Numbered from the stretch's first letter, positions 35,448 through 45,514 are shown. The stretch is 64,000 nucleotides of DNA from Bacteroidales bacterium (GCA_900768685.1 CAAGDX010000018.1:1-64000); one strand, 5' to 3'. Numbers and translations: made by a program. The notes: generated by a model not told the origin, from the sequence alone.

Positions 35448-36398
35448 ATGAAAGAGATTAATGACATAAAAGACGACCAAATCCGCGTTTTGGGCGACAC
35501 TGTGAAAGAGAAGTCGTTCTTTCAAAAACACCGCAGGAGTATAGTTATTACGTCTGTCGCTGTGGTTTTGCTAATTCTATTGCTTATTTTCTTCTATTTC
35601 TTGATGTTATTCGCTCCGGCAGCGGAAGAAGTTGCAGGCGAACCGGTATTGACGGAGGAAGAAGTGGAAGAAGTGCAGGAACAGGAAAAACCTGCTGTGA
35701 TTTTGCCGCTTGGCAAGGCTGCTGATGCTTCCGCAGAGGCATTCACGGAGATTAAAGACACAATAATAAATGATATCCCTATCAGACTTTTTATTCCTCA
35801 CAATGCAGAAATGTCGCTTCGCCTCGGACGTGTGAGCAATAGCGATAAAAGTATAGTCTATGCGGCTCAGGCTGCTGATGTGCGTGCAGATAACGGTGGA
35901 ATTGTAGGTGCATTTGTGCTCAAAGGAACGCCTAAATCCTGGGGACTGTCAAAAAAAGGTTTTTGTGCCAATATAGATGGCGTAATCACAATCGGTGTGG
36001 CTGAAAATTCACCGCTATTTGAGGAGGCTACGGAAAAAGGAGGCTATTTCTTCCGCCAGTATCCCCTTGTGAGCAATGGCAGGATTGTGGAAAATGTGCT
36101 TAAAGGCAAATCCATTCGTCGAGGCATTTGTGACCGTAACGGAGAAATATTCATGGTGGAAACGCTTACGAGTGAGTCTTTTCACGATTTTTCACAAGCA
36201 CTTGTGGATTTATACGTGGATAATGCCATTTACCTTGTAGGCTCTTCTGCATACGGTTGGGCTGTTGATGAGGAAGGAAAATGCCATGAATTTGGAAAAA
36301 ATATTTTTAGAGGTCGCCACAGAAAGAAAGCTGCCATAAGTTATATAGTATGGACAAAAACAACGGAAAAACCATCCAAGCAGGAAAGCGAAAAATGA
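35448..36398 (+). CDS. Membrane-anchored protein with degenerate NAGPA-like domain
   Basis: 316 residues. A cytoplasmic N-terminus (1-30) leads to one membrane segment (31-55), an acidic linker (about 60-80, EEEVEEVQEQE) and an extracytoplasmic domain (about 100-300). That domain follows the order of phosphodiester-glycosidase blocks: 'ADNGGIVGAFV', 'YPLVSNGRIV', 'RRGICDRNGEIFMVET', 'HDFSQALVDLYVDNAIYLVG'. The catalytic LDGGGSS block is replaced by YLVGSSAYGW, so it is probably not an active glycosidase. It may sense a sugar phosphate or other ligand and work with the LytTR protein. This reading is by pattern and needs a profile search. Confidence 0.5.
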   Translation: MKEINDIKDDQIRVLGDTVKEKSFFQKHRRSIVITSVAVVLLILLLIFFYFLMLFAPAAEEVAGEPVLTEEEVEEVQEQEKPAVILPLGKAADASAEAFTEIKDTIINDIPIRLFIPHNAEMSLRLGRVSNSDKSIVYAAQAADVRADNGGIVGAFVLKGTPKSWGLSKKGFCANIDGVITIGVAENSPLFEEATEKGGYFFRQYPLVSNGRIVENVLKGKSIRRGICDRNGEIFMVETLTSESFHDFSQALVDLYVDNAIYLVGSSAYGWAVDEEGKCHEFGKNIFRGRHRKKAAISYIVWTKTTEKPSKQESEK

Positions 36399-36443
36399 TG
36401 AAATTGCATCTGCGGAGTTAATTCATACACTAAATAACGTGTT

Positions 36444-36487
36444 TCGTACAGTTGCCGATTTTTATGGTGATTGTACGATTCTTTTTT
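36444..36487 (+). terminator. Probable intrinsic terminator after the LytTR operon
   Basis: A 13-base stem with some G-T pairs (444-456 with 466-478, core TCGTACA/TGTACGA) is followed by TTCTTTTTT. Confidence 0.7.
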
Positions 36488-36544
36488 CTCAATTTTGTAT
36501 GTGAAAAATTATGAATTATAAATAATAAACCACATACAAAACAA

Positions 36545-39500
36545 ATGAAAAGAACAATTATCCGACTTTTTGCAGCTTTCTCCGCAACAATTTTAGCTGC
36601 TTGTGCTTCCGTGACTATGACAGATAAGGAGGCACAAAAATGGATTGCGGCTTACGCACCATCTCAGATAGACATTTCAGATGATATCTGCATTTTGCCC
36701 ACGGACTCTCTCCTGGCACACCTTGATGCGTCTAAACTGAATGATGACGTTTTCTCTTTTTCTCCTTCGCTTAAAGGAACTGTTGTCTATGACACCTGCA
36801 CGTCTTGCATCAGGTTCAAGCCGAAGGAAGGCGAGTTGAAGCAGGGAAAGAAATATTTCTGCCGCATGGATATGTCCTCCCTCACAGGCATAGACTCTTT
36901 GCGTGATTTCTCTTTTGAATTTTATGTGGAAAAACGTGAAACGAAGATTGCTGATATGAGTTTGCACCTTGATGCGGACAGTGCCGGCAGTGTTGTGGTG
37001 GAAGGCTTTTTGCTGCTTAGCCGTAAGCCTGAAGCAAATGGCATTGTGAACACGGCACTTTTATGCAGTGTCCCCGGTTCCAAAGTTAAAATTACGCCTA
37101 CAAACGATAAAAAGAGGTTCGCTTTTACCGTTTATGGCATACCACGCCGTCTTGATGACTATGATGCTGAACTGTTTTTCGTTCCGGACAATTCTTTTTC
37201 GCCGTCAAAGGCAAGTTTTACTATCCCGGGGCTCAGCGGATTTGATGTCCTGTCCGTGAAACTGTGCGATGTCGCTCAGCCATACGTAAACATTGAATTT
37301 ACGTCACCACTTGATGAATCTCAGGAGCTTGACGGACTTGTCGCGATAGATGAAATGGAAAATGTGAAGATTGAACGCCGCGGAGCAAGCGTAAAAGTGT
37401 TTTTTCAGCGTGGCGGATTGAAAAACTTCACTTTGCATCTCTCTGAACTTATCCGCTCCGCAGAAGGTAAAACGCTGAAAAGCGAGGTTGTACAGACGCT
37501 TAGTCAAGACGTGATTCCTCCTGCAGTGGAAGTACCTGTCAGCGGAACGATACTGCCGAACAATGGCGACTTGAAATTGCCGTTTCGTGCTGTGAATCTT
37601 GCCGCAGTGGATGTGGAAGTGGTGAAGATATATGCGGATAACGTACTCCGTTTCTTGCAGATAAATGATATTGACGACAATTACAGTCTCCGCCGCTGGG
37701 GAACGCTCATTTATCGCCAAACCGTTCGTCTTGACGGTGATAAATCGCTGAATCTGCACGACTGGCAGAACTTTTCCATTGACTTGAAAAATCTTTTTCG
37801 CCGTGAAAGAGGTGCCATCTATTCCGTGCGTCTCAGTTTCCGCAAGGCGTATTCGCTGTATGGCAGGGAGAAAGCGGAAGATTTTGAACTGTTGAGCGGT
37901 ATTACGGAGCAAGACCGCCAATATTGGGAAGAAAATCATGAATACAGCAGAAGATACAATCGCCCGGGTGACAATTATGGGTATTTTGACTGGAGTAGTG
38001 CCAATGACCCGGAATCTGATTCATATTATAGTTATTACGCCCGAGTGGTGGATTATAATCTTGCTGCCTCAAATATAGGTTTAATAGTAAAGCGAAGTGA
38101 AGACAATAAGTTTTTATGTGCCGTGACGGATATTCTTTCCGCCGCTCCGCTTGGAGGCATTACGCTTAAGGCGTACAATTTTCAGCAGCGAGTAATAGGC
38201 AGTGCCGTGACGGATTCTCAAGGTTTTGCGGTGCTATCACTGCAGAATGTGCCGGAAATAATTGTGGCAACAGATGGTGTTTCAACTACATATCTCAAAA
38301 TTGACGGTCGCACGGAACTCTCAGCAGAGGCTTTTGACGTAAGCGGCACGCAGAATAAAAAAGGTATTAAGGCATTTATTTATGGTGAGCGTGGCGTGTG
38401 GCGTCCCGGCGACGATATTTACCTCACTCTTATGGTTGAAGACAAACTGAAATCTTTGCCGGCAAATCACCCCGTGAAGGTGGAATTGGTATCTCCTTCA
38501 GGGCAAGTGTTTGAAAGCAAGGCAATTACTCAGTCTGCACCCGGCATTTACGTTTACCACACCGCAACGGCAGAAGATGCCGAGACGGGCTATTGGCAGG
38601 CACGTTTCAAGGTGGGAGGACAAACGTTCAAACATTCCGTTAGAATAGAAACAGTGAAGCCTAACAGACTGAAAATCAAGATAAACATTCCGGAAATGCT
38701 GTATGCTTCCGGAAAGAAAAACAAGGTGGGCATGGAAGTAAACTGGCTCTCGGGTGCGGTGGCTTCAGGGCTTAAAGCAAAGTTGGAAATGTCGCTTTAT
38801 GAGATTTCCACGCCTTTCGAGCAACATAAAAACTACGTGTTCACAAATCCATTGGTCTCTTTTTCTGACTATGAAAATACAATCCTTGAAAGCACACTCG
38901 ATTCTGCGGGAAAACTGGCGGAAGATGTGGCAATCCCGTATTTTGAAACTGCTCCCGGCTTGATGCGTGCAAATATCGTGGCACGTGTTCAGGAAGCCGG
39001 GGGCGATGAGAGTGTGACAGCGGAATCCGTGAGGTTTTCGCCGTATAGGTCGTACGTTGGTATAGACCTTGGCAGCAGGCAATTTGAAACCGGCAGGGAA
39101 TTGACGTTCAATGTGTTAAACGTAGATGAAAATGGTAAGCCTTCTGATACGTCTGCCCTTGAGTATCAAATTTACAAGATTGAATGGAGCATGTGGTACG
39201 TAGGTTCGGCATACGAGTACGGCAGATATGTTCAGGGCTGCTATTCTCAGCCGGTTGCTTCCGGAAAACTGAAAACTGTAAGTGGAAAAGCCGCCGTCAA
39301 GTTTAAGGTGGAGAATGAGGACTGGGGACGCTACCTGATTTATGTGCAAAACACGGCGAGCAATCATGCTACCGGTGGTGAAATCTTTGTGGATTGGGCT
39401 GATTGGAACGGACTTTCAAATACCGACGACCCTACGCATGCCACTATGCTTCCGTTTTCATTGGACAAGGCTAACTATGAGCCCGGAGAAACTGCAACTA

Positions 39501-41995
39501 TTCTTTTTCCCAAATCACCGGGCGGACGAGTGCTCGTTTCCGTGGAAAACGGCTATAGGGTGATTAGCCATTTTTGGACGAATCTTGTTGCAGAAAAAGA
39601 AACGGCTCTGAAACTGCCTGTTACGGCTGATATGGCACCGAATTTCTACGTTCATGCCACACTTCTTCAGCCCCATTCTCAAACCGTAAACGGTTTGCCA
39701 ATCAGGATGTATGGCATTCATGGTGCACTTGTTTATGACAAGAAGAGCGTGTTGCACCCTGTGATAACCGTTGCTGATGAAGTGCAGCCGCAGCAGGAAT
39801 TTGCCGTGCGTGTTTCTGAAAAAGACGGCAAAAAGATGAGTTACACCCTGGCGATTGTTGATGAAGGACTGCTTGACCTGACTGCTTTTCGCACTCCAAA
39901 TCCGTGGGCGGCAATGAATCAGCGTGAGGCTCTTGGAGTGAAAACGTGGGATATGTACGATGATGTGATAGGTGCTTACGCCGGCGTGTTCAAGCCTATT
40001 TTGAGTGTGGGCGGAGATATGGCGTTGCGTAAGGCTTCCGGCATGGAAAAACGCTTTAACCCTGTGGTGAAATTCATGGGTCCGTTCACTGTTTCCGGCG
40101 GTAGCAAGGTGCATAAAATCAAGTTGCCTATGTACGTAGGCTCTGTCCGTGTCATGGTTGTGGCTACTAATGGCGCCGGTGGTTATGGCAGTGAGGACAA
40201 AACAGTCACTGTGGCTTCTCCACTCATGCTTTTGCCCTCTTTGCCGAGAAAACTTTCGTGTGGCGACAAGGTGTCTTTGCCTGTAAATGTGTTTGTTTCT
40301 GATGCTACGGCTAAAAATGTGGTGGTGAGCGTGAAGGCTGAAGGTCCGGTGAAAGTGGCTGGAGCCGGAACTAAAAACGTGGCGTTTAGCGGCAAAGGCG
40401 AGAAACTTGTGAATTTTGACCTCCTTTGCGATAAAAGCCGGGAAGGCAAGGCAAAAATATTTATTTCCGCTTCGTCAGGCTCACGCACATTCCGCGATAC
40501 GGTGTTTATTGACGTGAAAAATCCGAATCCCGTAATCACTGAGTGCATTTCCAAGACCATTTCCGGTGGAAAGTCTGCTGTTTTGTCCGTAAATACGGGT
40601 ATTGGCAGCGATTGCAAACTTGAAGTGGCAACAATGCCGACAATAAACTTCAGCGGTGTGTTCGGTTTTGTGAAAAACTATAGTCATTTCTGTACGGAGC
40701 AACTCTCTGCAAGGGCGATGTTCCTGCTTTATTGCCGCAATTTCTTGAGTGCGGAAGAACAGTTGCAAGCAGAGCAGGCATTGCCGGAAATTTTAAGGTG
40801 TTTGATGTCACGACAGTTGGCAAGTGGCGGTTTCGCTTATTGGAGCGATACGGAAGAAGCACACCCTTGGGTGTCGTCAATGGCAGGATTAGTGATGTGC
40901 GAGGCACGTCGTCAGGGTTTCTTCGTAGATGAGTCTTCTATTAGCCGTTGGAAAGAGAATCAGAAGAAGGAGGCTCGCAATTACCGCCACTCCACTGTCT
41001 TTTCAGAAGATTTAGTCCAGGCGTATCGCCTTTATTCTCTGGTACTTGCCGGAGAAACACCCACTGCAGCTATGAACAAACTGCGTGAAAGCAAGTCTGT
41101 TTCCCGCTCGGCTCTTTTCTGCCTTTCTGCTGCGTATTCCGTTGCAGGAAAGAGAGATGCGGCATTGAGTCTCTTGGAAAGAGCAGTAAACACGCATAAC
41201 ACTCCGGGCAATTATGACACATTTTACACTCCGCTGCGTGACACGGCGCTGGAATTGCTGTCTTTTTCACTTGCCGGTGAAAAGAGTAGGGCAACCGAGG
41301 TGGCAATCCGTATGGTTAAGGATTTTAATCCGCAAAACTGTGTTACGCAAGAGGTGGCATTCGTAAGCATGGCTGTGAAGAGTATGGCGGAAATTGCCGA
41401 CAGGCGTCCGTGCGATGTGAAAGTTACGGAAAAAGGCAAAACTCCGCAGGTATATAAAAACTTGTCCGGAACTAAAGTGCTGACCGTTAGCGGAAATACG
41501 GAGAATGTGACTGTGGAAAACTGCGGAAAAACGGATATTTTTGTTTCGCTCCTCGCTACGCATCGCCCTGCGGCGGGAGAGCCTGTCCCGGCTTGCTCAT
41601 CAGGTGTGGTTTTGAGTGTTAAGTACGTGGATATGAGAGGAAAAGAAATTGCTGTGAGCAGACTGAAACAAGGTGATGAATTTATCGCTCGTATTTCAGT
41701 GAAAAAGTCTGCAGGAGATTCGGAATCCATGGCTCTGACGTTTGCAGTTCCTTCCGGTTGGGAAATTTGGAACGACAGGCTGATTGGCAATGGTAGCGGT
41801 GAGAGATACGATATTTACGATGACCGCATTTGCCTGTATTTTCCGGCAAAAATATGGGAAAAACATGAGTTTTCCGTACGGCTTCGTGCTGCCTGGTGTG
41901 GCAAATACGTTTTTCCGGCGGTTGTGTGCGAAGATATGTATGACGCTAAGTGTAAGGCTGTTTTGCCAAATACATTTGTGGAGGTTGTGAAGTGA
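36545..41995 (+). CDS. Bacterial alpha-2-macroglobulin lipoprotein
   Basis: 1816 residues, the usual size for bacterial A2M (YfhM type). Lipobox LAAC (Cys20) anchors it to a membrane. A run of MG-like beta domains covers about 30-1250; the A2M core begins near 'WRPGDDIYLTLMVED' and 'LAIVDEGLLDLTAFRTPNPW'. The thioester motif CTEQ starts at Cys1383, so the covalent protease-trapping chemistry is intact, followed by the alpha-helical thioester-domain region. It is thought to trap host or rival proteases in the periplasm. The pbpC-type gene 41 bp downstream is the conserved partner: cell-wall repair coupled to protease defence. Confidence 0.92.
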   Translation: MKRTIIRLFAAFSATILAACASVTMTDKEAQKWIAAYAPSQIDISDDICILPTDSLLAHLDASKLNDDVFSFSPSLKGTVVYDTCTSCIRFKPKEGELKQGKKYFCRMDMSSLTGIDSLRDFSFEFYVEKRETKIADMSLHLDADSAGSVVVEGFLLLSRKPEANGIVNTALLCSVPGSKVKITPTNDKKRFAFTVYGIPRRLDDYDAELFFVPDNSFSPSKASFTIPGLSGFDVLSVKLCDVAQPYVNIEFTSPLDESQELDGLVAIDEMENVKIERRGASVKVFFQRGGLKNFTLHLSELIRSAEGKTLKSEVVQTLSQDVIPPAVEVPVSGTILPNNGDLKLPFRAVNLAAVDVEVVKIYADNVLRFLQINDIDDNYSLRRWGTLIYRQTVRLDGDKSLNLHDWQNFSIDLKNLFRRERGAIYSVRLSFRKAYSLYGREKAEDFELLSGITEQDRQYWEENHEYSRRYNRPGDNYGYFDWSSANDPESDSYYSYYARVVDYNLAASNIGLIVKRSEDNKFLCAVTDILSAAPLGGITLKAYNFQQRVIGSAVTDSQGFAVLSLQNVPEIIVATDGVSTTYLKIDGRTELSAEAFDVSGTQNKKGIKAFIYGERGVWRPGDDIYLTLMVEDKLKSLPANHPVKVELVSPSGQVFESKAITQSAPGIYVYHTATAEDAETGYWQARFKVGGQTFKHSVRIETVKPNRLKIKINIPEMLYASGKKNKVGMEVNWLSGAVASGLKAKLEMSLYEISTPFEQHKNYVFTNPLVSFSDYENTILESTLDSAGKLAEDVAIPYFETAPGLMRANIVARVQEAGGDESVTAESVRFSPYRSYVGIDLGSRQFETGRELTFNVLNVDENGKPSDTSALEYQIYKIEWSMWYVGSAYEYGRYVQGCYSQPVASGKLKTVSGKAAVKFKVENEDWGRYLIYVQNTASNHATGGEIFVDWADWNGLSNTDDPTHATMLPFSLDKANYEPGETATILFPKSPGGRVLVSVENGYRVISHFWTNLVAEKETALKLPVTADMAPNFYVHATLLQPHSQTVNGLPIRMYGIHGALVYDKKSVLHPVITVADEVQPQQEFAVRVSEKDGKKMSYTLAIVDEGLLDLTAFRTPNPWAAMNQREALGVKTWDMYDDVIGAYAGVFKPILSVGGDMALRKASGMEKRFNPVVKFMGPFTVSGGSKVHKIKLPMYVGSVRVMVVATNGAGGYGSEDKTVTVASPLMLLPSLPRKLSCGDKVSLPVNVFVSDATAKNVVVSVKAEGPVKVAGAGTKNVAFSGKGEKLVNFDLLCDKSREGKAKIFISASSGSRTFRDTVFIDVKNPNPVITECISKTISGGKSAVLSVNTGIGSDCKLEVATMPTINFSGVFGFVKNYSHFCTEQLSARAMFLLYCRNFLSAEEQLQAEQALPEILRCLMSRQLASGGFAYWSDTEEAHPWVSSMAGLVMCEARRQGFFVDESSISRWKENQKKEARNYRHSTVFSEDLVQAYRLYSLVLAGETPTAAMNKLRESKSVSRSALFCLSAAYSVAGKRDAALSLLERAVNTHNTPGNYDTFYTPLRDTALELLSFSLAGEKSRATEVAIRMVKDFNPQNCVTQEVAFVSMAVKSMAEIADRRPCDVKVTEKGKTPQVYKNLSGTKVLTVSGNTENVTVENCGKTDIFVSLLATHRPAAGEPVPACSSGVVLSVKYVDMRGKEIAVSRLKQGDEFIARISVKKSAGDSESMALTFAVPSGWEIWNDRLIGNGSGERYDIYDDRICLYFPAKIWEKHEFSVRLRAAWCGKYVFPAVVCEDMYDAKCKAVLPNTFVEVVK

Positions 41996-42036
41996 TTTTT
42001 GTTTATTCATTTTTATAAATTTTAGGTTTATTATTT

Positions 42037-44334
42037 ATGAAACTATCGGTGAAAAGCAGTGCGGAAAAGTGTGTTTCTTTTATTAAAAAGAATAAAAAAC
42101 TTGTGTGCATTGCTTTGCCGATAGTTTTTTTATTCTTGTTGTGGCTCTTTTGCCTGCCTGAGAATCTATTTGAAAACACACCGTATTCCACAGTTGTGAC
42201 GGACAAAAACGGCGAACTGATAGGAGCACGCGTGGCAGATGACGGACAGTGGCGTTTTCCTCCTTGTGACACTCTGCCGGAAAAATTCGTGCAGGCACTT
42301 GTAGAATTTGAGGACCGCAATTTTTATTCGCATTGTGGCGTCAGTCCATCGGCTCTGGTGCGTGCCGTGGTGCAGAATGTGCGTAACGGCAGGGTGGTGA
42401 GCGGTGGGAGCACTATCACTATGCAGGTAATCCGTCTGTCTAATCCGCAACCGCGAAATCTATGGCAGAAAATTCTGGAAATGTTTAAGGCTACGCGTTT
42501 GGAATCTCGCTACACAAAAGATGAAATTCTGCGGATGTATGCCTCTCATGCCCCTTTTGGCGGCAATGTGGTGGGAATAAATGCTGCAATGTGGAGATAC
42601 CTTGGCAGACATGATGCGGAACTCTCCTGGGCGGAGGCTGCAGCACTTGCGGTGATGCAAAATTGTCCGTCAAGGATTACGGTTTTCAGAAACCGTGAAC
42701 TGCTTCTGCAAAAACGAAACAGACTGCTTGGCAGATTGCACGATAAAGGCATTATTACAGACGAGGAATACGCTTGGGCTTATGATGAACCGCTGATTGT
42801 GATGCCGGAATCGCTGCCGCAATATGCTCCGCACCTGGTGGAATACTATTGCCGCACTGCTCATGGCAAAAATTCACGCACGGAAATTGATTTGAGTCTG
42901 CAAAAGCGAGTGGAAGACTTGCTTGCAAGCCGTAGCCGTGAATTTCGCCTCTGCGGAGTGCGTGATATGGCGGCAATAATCATTGATGTGCATAGCGGTG
43001 AACCTGTGGCGTACTGTGGAAATGCGGATATGGACTACGACCGTGACGGTAAATGCGTGGATATTGTGCAGTCGCCTCGTTCTTCGGGTAGTATTCTCAA
43101 GCCAATCCTTTATGCGGCGGCTATGAATGTCGGAACTATACTTCCGCAGTCTTTGCTCCCTGACGTACCAATGGATTTCGGTGGTTTTGCTCCAAAAAAT
43201 TTTGACGGAACGTACCTTGGTGCCGTATCTGCGGATGTGGCTCTTGCACTTTCGCTCAATGTGCCGAATGTGCACTTGCTGAAGGAATATGGAGTTATGA
43301 ATTTTGCAGATTTGCTCAAACGTGCAGGATTTAAGACACTTACTCGCCCTGCAGATAAATACGGACTGTCGCTTATCCTGGGAGGTGCGGAAGTTACGCT
43401 CCGTGACGTGACTATGTGCTATGCAAAAATGGCTGCAATATGCAATGATACTGCTAATTATCCGGATTTTCCCCTGCGAGACCGTGTGGCACTATACCGG
43501 ATGTTTGAAGCAATGTACAGCGTAAATCGTCCGGACCAAATGGACCTTAGCCGTGTGAGCAGTGTGCAAAATGTGGCGTGGAAAACGGGTACGAGTTATG
43601 GTAGCCGTGATGCGTGGGCTGTGGGTGTGACGCCGGACTATGTTGTTGGTGTATGGGTGGGGAATGCCGATGGTAGCGGTGTTTCCGGACTTACCGGTGC
43701 AAAGTTTGCCGGACCGGTAATGTTTGAATTGTTCGGACTTCTGCGTGGCAGTAGCCGTTTTGGTCTGCCAAATGGAAATGAGGGCATAATGATGAGTGTT
43801 TGTTCACAGTCCGGCTGTCCTGCGGGCAAAAATTGCGAGAAAACTCACATGATGCTTGTGCCAAAAGGGTGTAAAAATAGTAAAATGTGCCCTTATTGTA
43901 GGGAAGTGGCTGTCTCGCTTGACGGCAATTTCAGAATTGCAGACCGCAGTGAAACTACTATGACTCAAAACTTTTTTGTGTTGCCGCCGCTAATGGAGCA
44001 TTATTACAGGCCGCTCCACCCGGACTATGCGTCTTTGCCGCCGCTGAAATCCACAGGTTCAGCCGTCGGAGCAGGGCAAATGCACTTTATCAGTCCGGCA
44101 AACGGCAGTGTTATTTCGCTTGCTCGCCTTGCAGACGGAAGTCTCGGCAATTTAATTTGCAAAGTGGCACACTCAAACCCTTCCGCAGAACTTTTCTGGC
44201 ATATAGATAATAATTTTTTAGGCTCCACCACTCATCTCCACGAAATGTCTGTCTCTCCCTCTGCAGGCTATCACAAAATCACCGTAGTAGATAATTTTGG
44301 AGCAAGTATAGAATTGGAAATTGTGATAAAGTGA
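42037..44334 (+). CDS. pbpC: Penicillin-binding protein 1C
   Basis: 765 residues, one N-terminal membrane segment (about 24-44). Glycosyltransferase GT51 domain (about 60-230) with 'LVEFEDRNFYSHCGV' and 'GGSTITMQ'. Transpeptidase domain (about 290-590) with Ser352-x-x-Lys355 (SILK), an SLN motif and Lys516-Thr-Gly. C-terminal BiPBP_C domain (about 660-765). Builds and cross-links peptidoglycan outside the inner membrane. All three transpeptidase motifs are present, so it should bind beta-lactams. Pairs with the upstream alpha-2-macroglobulin gene, as in many Gram-negatives. Confidence 0.93.
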   Translation: MKLSVKSSAEKCVSFIKKNKKLVCIALPIVFLFLLWLFCLPENLFENTPYSTVVTDKNGELIGARVADDGQWRFPPCDTLPEKFVQALVEFEDRNFYSHCGVSPSALVRAVVQNVRNGRVVSGGSTITMQVIRLSNPQPRNLWQKILEMFKATRLESRYTKDEILRMYASHAPFGGNVVGINAAMWRYLGRHDAELSWAEAAALAVMQNCPSRITVFRNRELLLQKRNRLLGRLHDKGIITDEEYAWAYDEPLIVMPESLPQYAPHLVEYYCRTAHGKNSRTEIDLSLQKRVEDLLASRSREFRLCGVRDMAAIIIDVHSGEPVAYCGNADMDYDRDGKCVDIVQSPRSSGSILKPILYAAAMNVGTILPQSLLPDVPMDFGGFAPKNFDGTYLGAVSADVALALSLNVPNVHLLKEYGVMNFADLLKRAGFKTLTRPADKYGLSLILGGAEVTLRDVTMCYAKMAAICNDTANYPDFPLRDRVALYRMFEAMYSVNRPDQMDLSRVSSVQNVAWKTGTSYGSRDAWAVGVTPDYVVGVWVGNADGSGVSGLTGAKFAGPVMFELFGLLRGSSRFGLPNGNEGIMMSVCSQSGCPAGKNCEKTHMMLVPKGCKNSKMCPYCREVAVSLDGNFRIADRSETTMTQNFFVLPPLMEHYYRPLHPDYASLPPLKSTGSAVGAGQMHFISPANGSVISLARLADGSLGNLICKVAHSNPSAELFWHIDNNFLGSTTHLHEMSVSPSAGYHKITVVDNFGASIELEIVIK

Positions 44335-44385
44335 ATGTTTTTTCGTGATTTTTAGGAAATAATATATCTAAAAAGAAATTATTCT

Positions 44386-44393
44386 GTATCTTT
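44386..44393 (+). promoter_or_regulatory. -7 promoter element (TATCTTTG) of the Bro-N gene
   Basis: Matches TAnnTTTG, 71 bp upstream of the start; no clear -33 element. Confidence 0.5.
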
Positions 44394-44463
44394 GCAAGCA
44401 AAGTAATGTGTGTTATTTTTAGGAACAATAATATTTTGTTTCGGATAATCTAATTTATATTTT

Positions 44464-45291
44464 ATGCCAAAAAGAGAAGAAATAAAATCCTTTGATAATA
44501 GAAAAATTCGAACGGTTTGGGATGAAGAACAAGAAAAATGGTATTTTTCAATAGTTGATGTTGTGTCTATTTTAACAGATAGTATTGATCCCGGTTCTTA
44601 TTGGAGAAAATTAAAGCAAAGACTTAAAGCTGAAGGAAATGAAACCGTGACAAATTGTCACAGTTTGAAAATGAAAGCTTCAGATGGAAAAATGAGAAAA
44701 ACGGATGTTGCAGATATGCAACAATTGTTTCGAATAATTCAATCAATACCATCTCCTAAGGCTGAACCTTTTAAACAATGGATGGCTCAAGTTTCTGCAA
44801 CACGTTGGGAGCAAATGCAGGATCCGGAAATGAGTATAGAGCAGGCTATTGCAGATTATAGACGACTTGGTTATTCAGAACAATGGATAAATCGAAGAAT
44901 TAAGAGCATTGAAGTTCGCAAAGAACTTACGGATGAATGGAATCGCTCGGGGGTTAATGAAGAACAAGAATATGCCATTTTGACAGATATAATTACAAAG
45001 GAATGGAGCGGAATGACCACTAAGCAGTATAAAAACCACAAGGGTTTGAAAAAAGAAAGTTTGAGAGACAATATGACTAATGTGGAATTGGCTCTAAATA
45101 TGCTTGCTGAAGCCTCTACCACGGAAATCTCCAAACAAAAAAATCCTCGTGGATTCAGGCAAAGTGCAAAAATTGCAAAAGAAGGAGGCAGTGTTGCAAA
45201 AGCTGCACGAAAACAACTTGAAATGAAAACCGGAAAAAGTGCAATTTCTTTAAAGAAGGCAGCGGATGATTTGTTGCCATCCGGAGATTAG
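44464..45291 (+). CDS. Bro-N/antirepressor-like DNA-binding protein
   Basis: 275 residues. The N-terminal about 110 residues show a Bro-N (phage antirepressor) domain: 'RKIRTVWDEEQEKWYFSIVDVVSILTDS' type start with 'YWRKLKQRLK'. The middle and C-terminal parts ('QAIADYRRLGYSEQWINRRI', 'LTDIITKEWSGMTTKQYKNHKGL') resemble DinD-type proteins found as single chromosomal genes. Its codons are strongly A/T-ended (AAT, AAA, GAA, ATT), unlike the flanking genes, which suggests horizontal acquisition. It has its own promoter and lies just before tRNA-Asp. No integrase or other phage gene is near. Confidence 0.75.
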   Translation: MPKREEIKSFDNRKIRTVWDEEQEKWYFSIVDVVSILTDSIDPGSYWRKLKQRLKAEGNETVTNCHSLKMKASDGKMRKTDVADMQQLFRIIQSIPSPKAEPFKQWMAQVSATRWEQMQDPEMSIEQAIADYRRLGYSEQWINRRIKSIEVRKELTDEWNRSGVNEEQEYAILTDIITKEWSGMTTKQYKNHKGLKKESLRDNMTNVELALNMLAEASTTEISKQKNPRGFRQSAKIAKEGGSVAKAARKQLEMKTGKSAISLKKAADDLLPSGD

Positions 45292-45351
45292 TGCTTTTTC
45301 GCTGTTTTTTACCCCTAAAAAATATTTTTTTTGAAAATTTTTTGAAAAATA

Positions 45352-45383
45352 TTTGCACATATCAAAAAAGTGTATTACCTTTG
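45352..45383 (+). promoter_or_regulatory. Promoter of tRNA-Asp
   Basis: TTTG (352-355) and TACCTTTG (376-383) are separated by 20 bp, a near-perfect Bacteroides promoter. Confidence 0.8.
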
Positions 45384-45427
45384 CACTCGCAAACGACAGA
45401 TAAGTCGGGAGCAGACATAAAAACCTT

Positions 45428-45501
45428 GGTGCGGTAGTTCAGCTGGTTAGAATACCTGCCTGTCACGCAGGGGGTCGCGGGTTCGAGTCCCGTCCGCACC
45501 G
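45428..45501 (+). tRNA. tRNA-Asp (GTC)
   Basis: 74 nt cloverleaf: acceptor GGTGCGG/CCGCACC with discriminator G at 45501, anticodon stem CCTGC/GCAGG, anticodon GTC at 45462-45464, T-arm with GTTCGAGTC. CCA is not encoded. Confidence 0.97.
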
Positions 45502-45514
45502 CAGGAGAGAGGAG

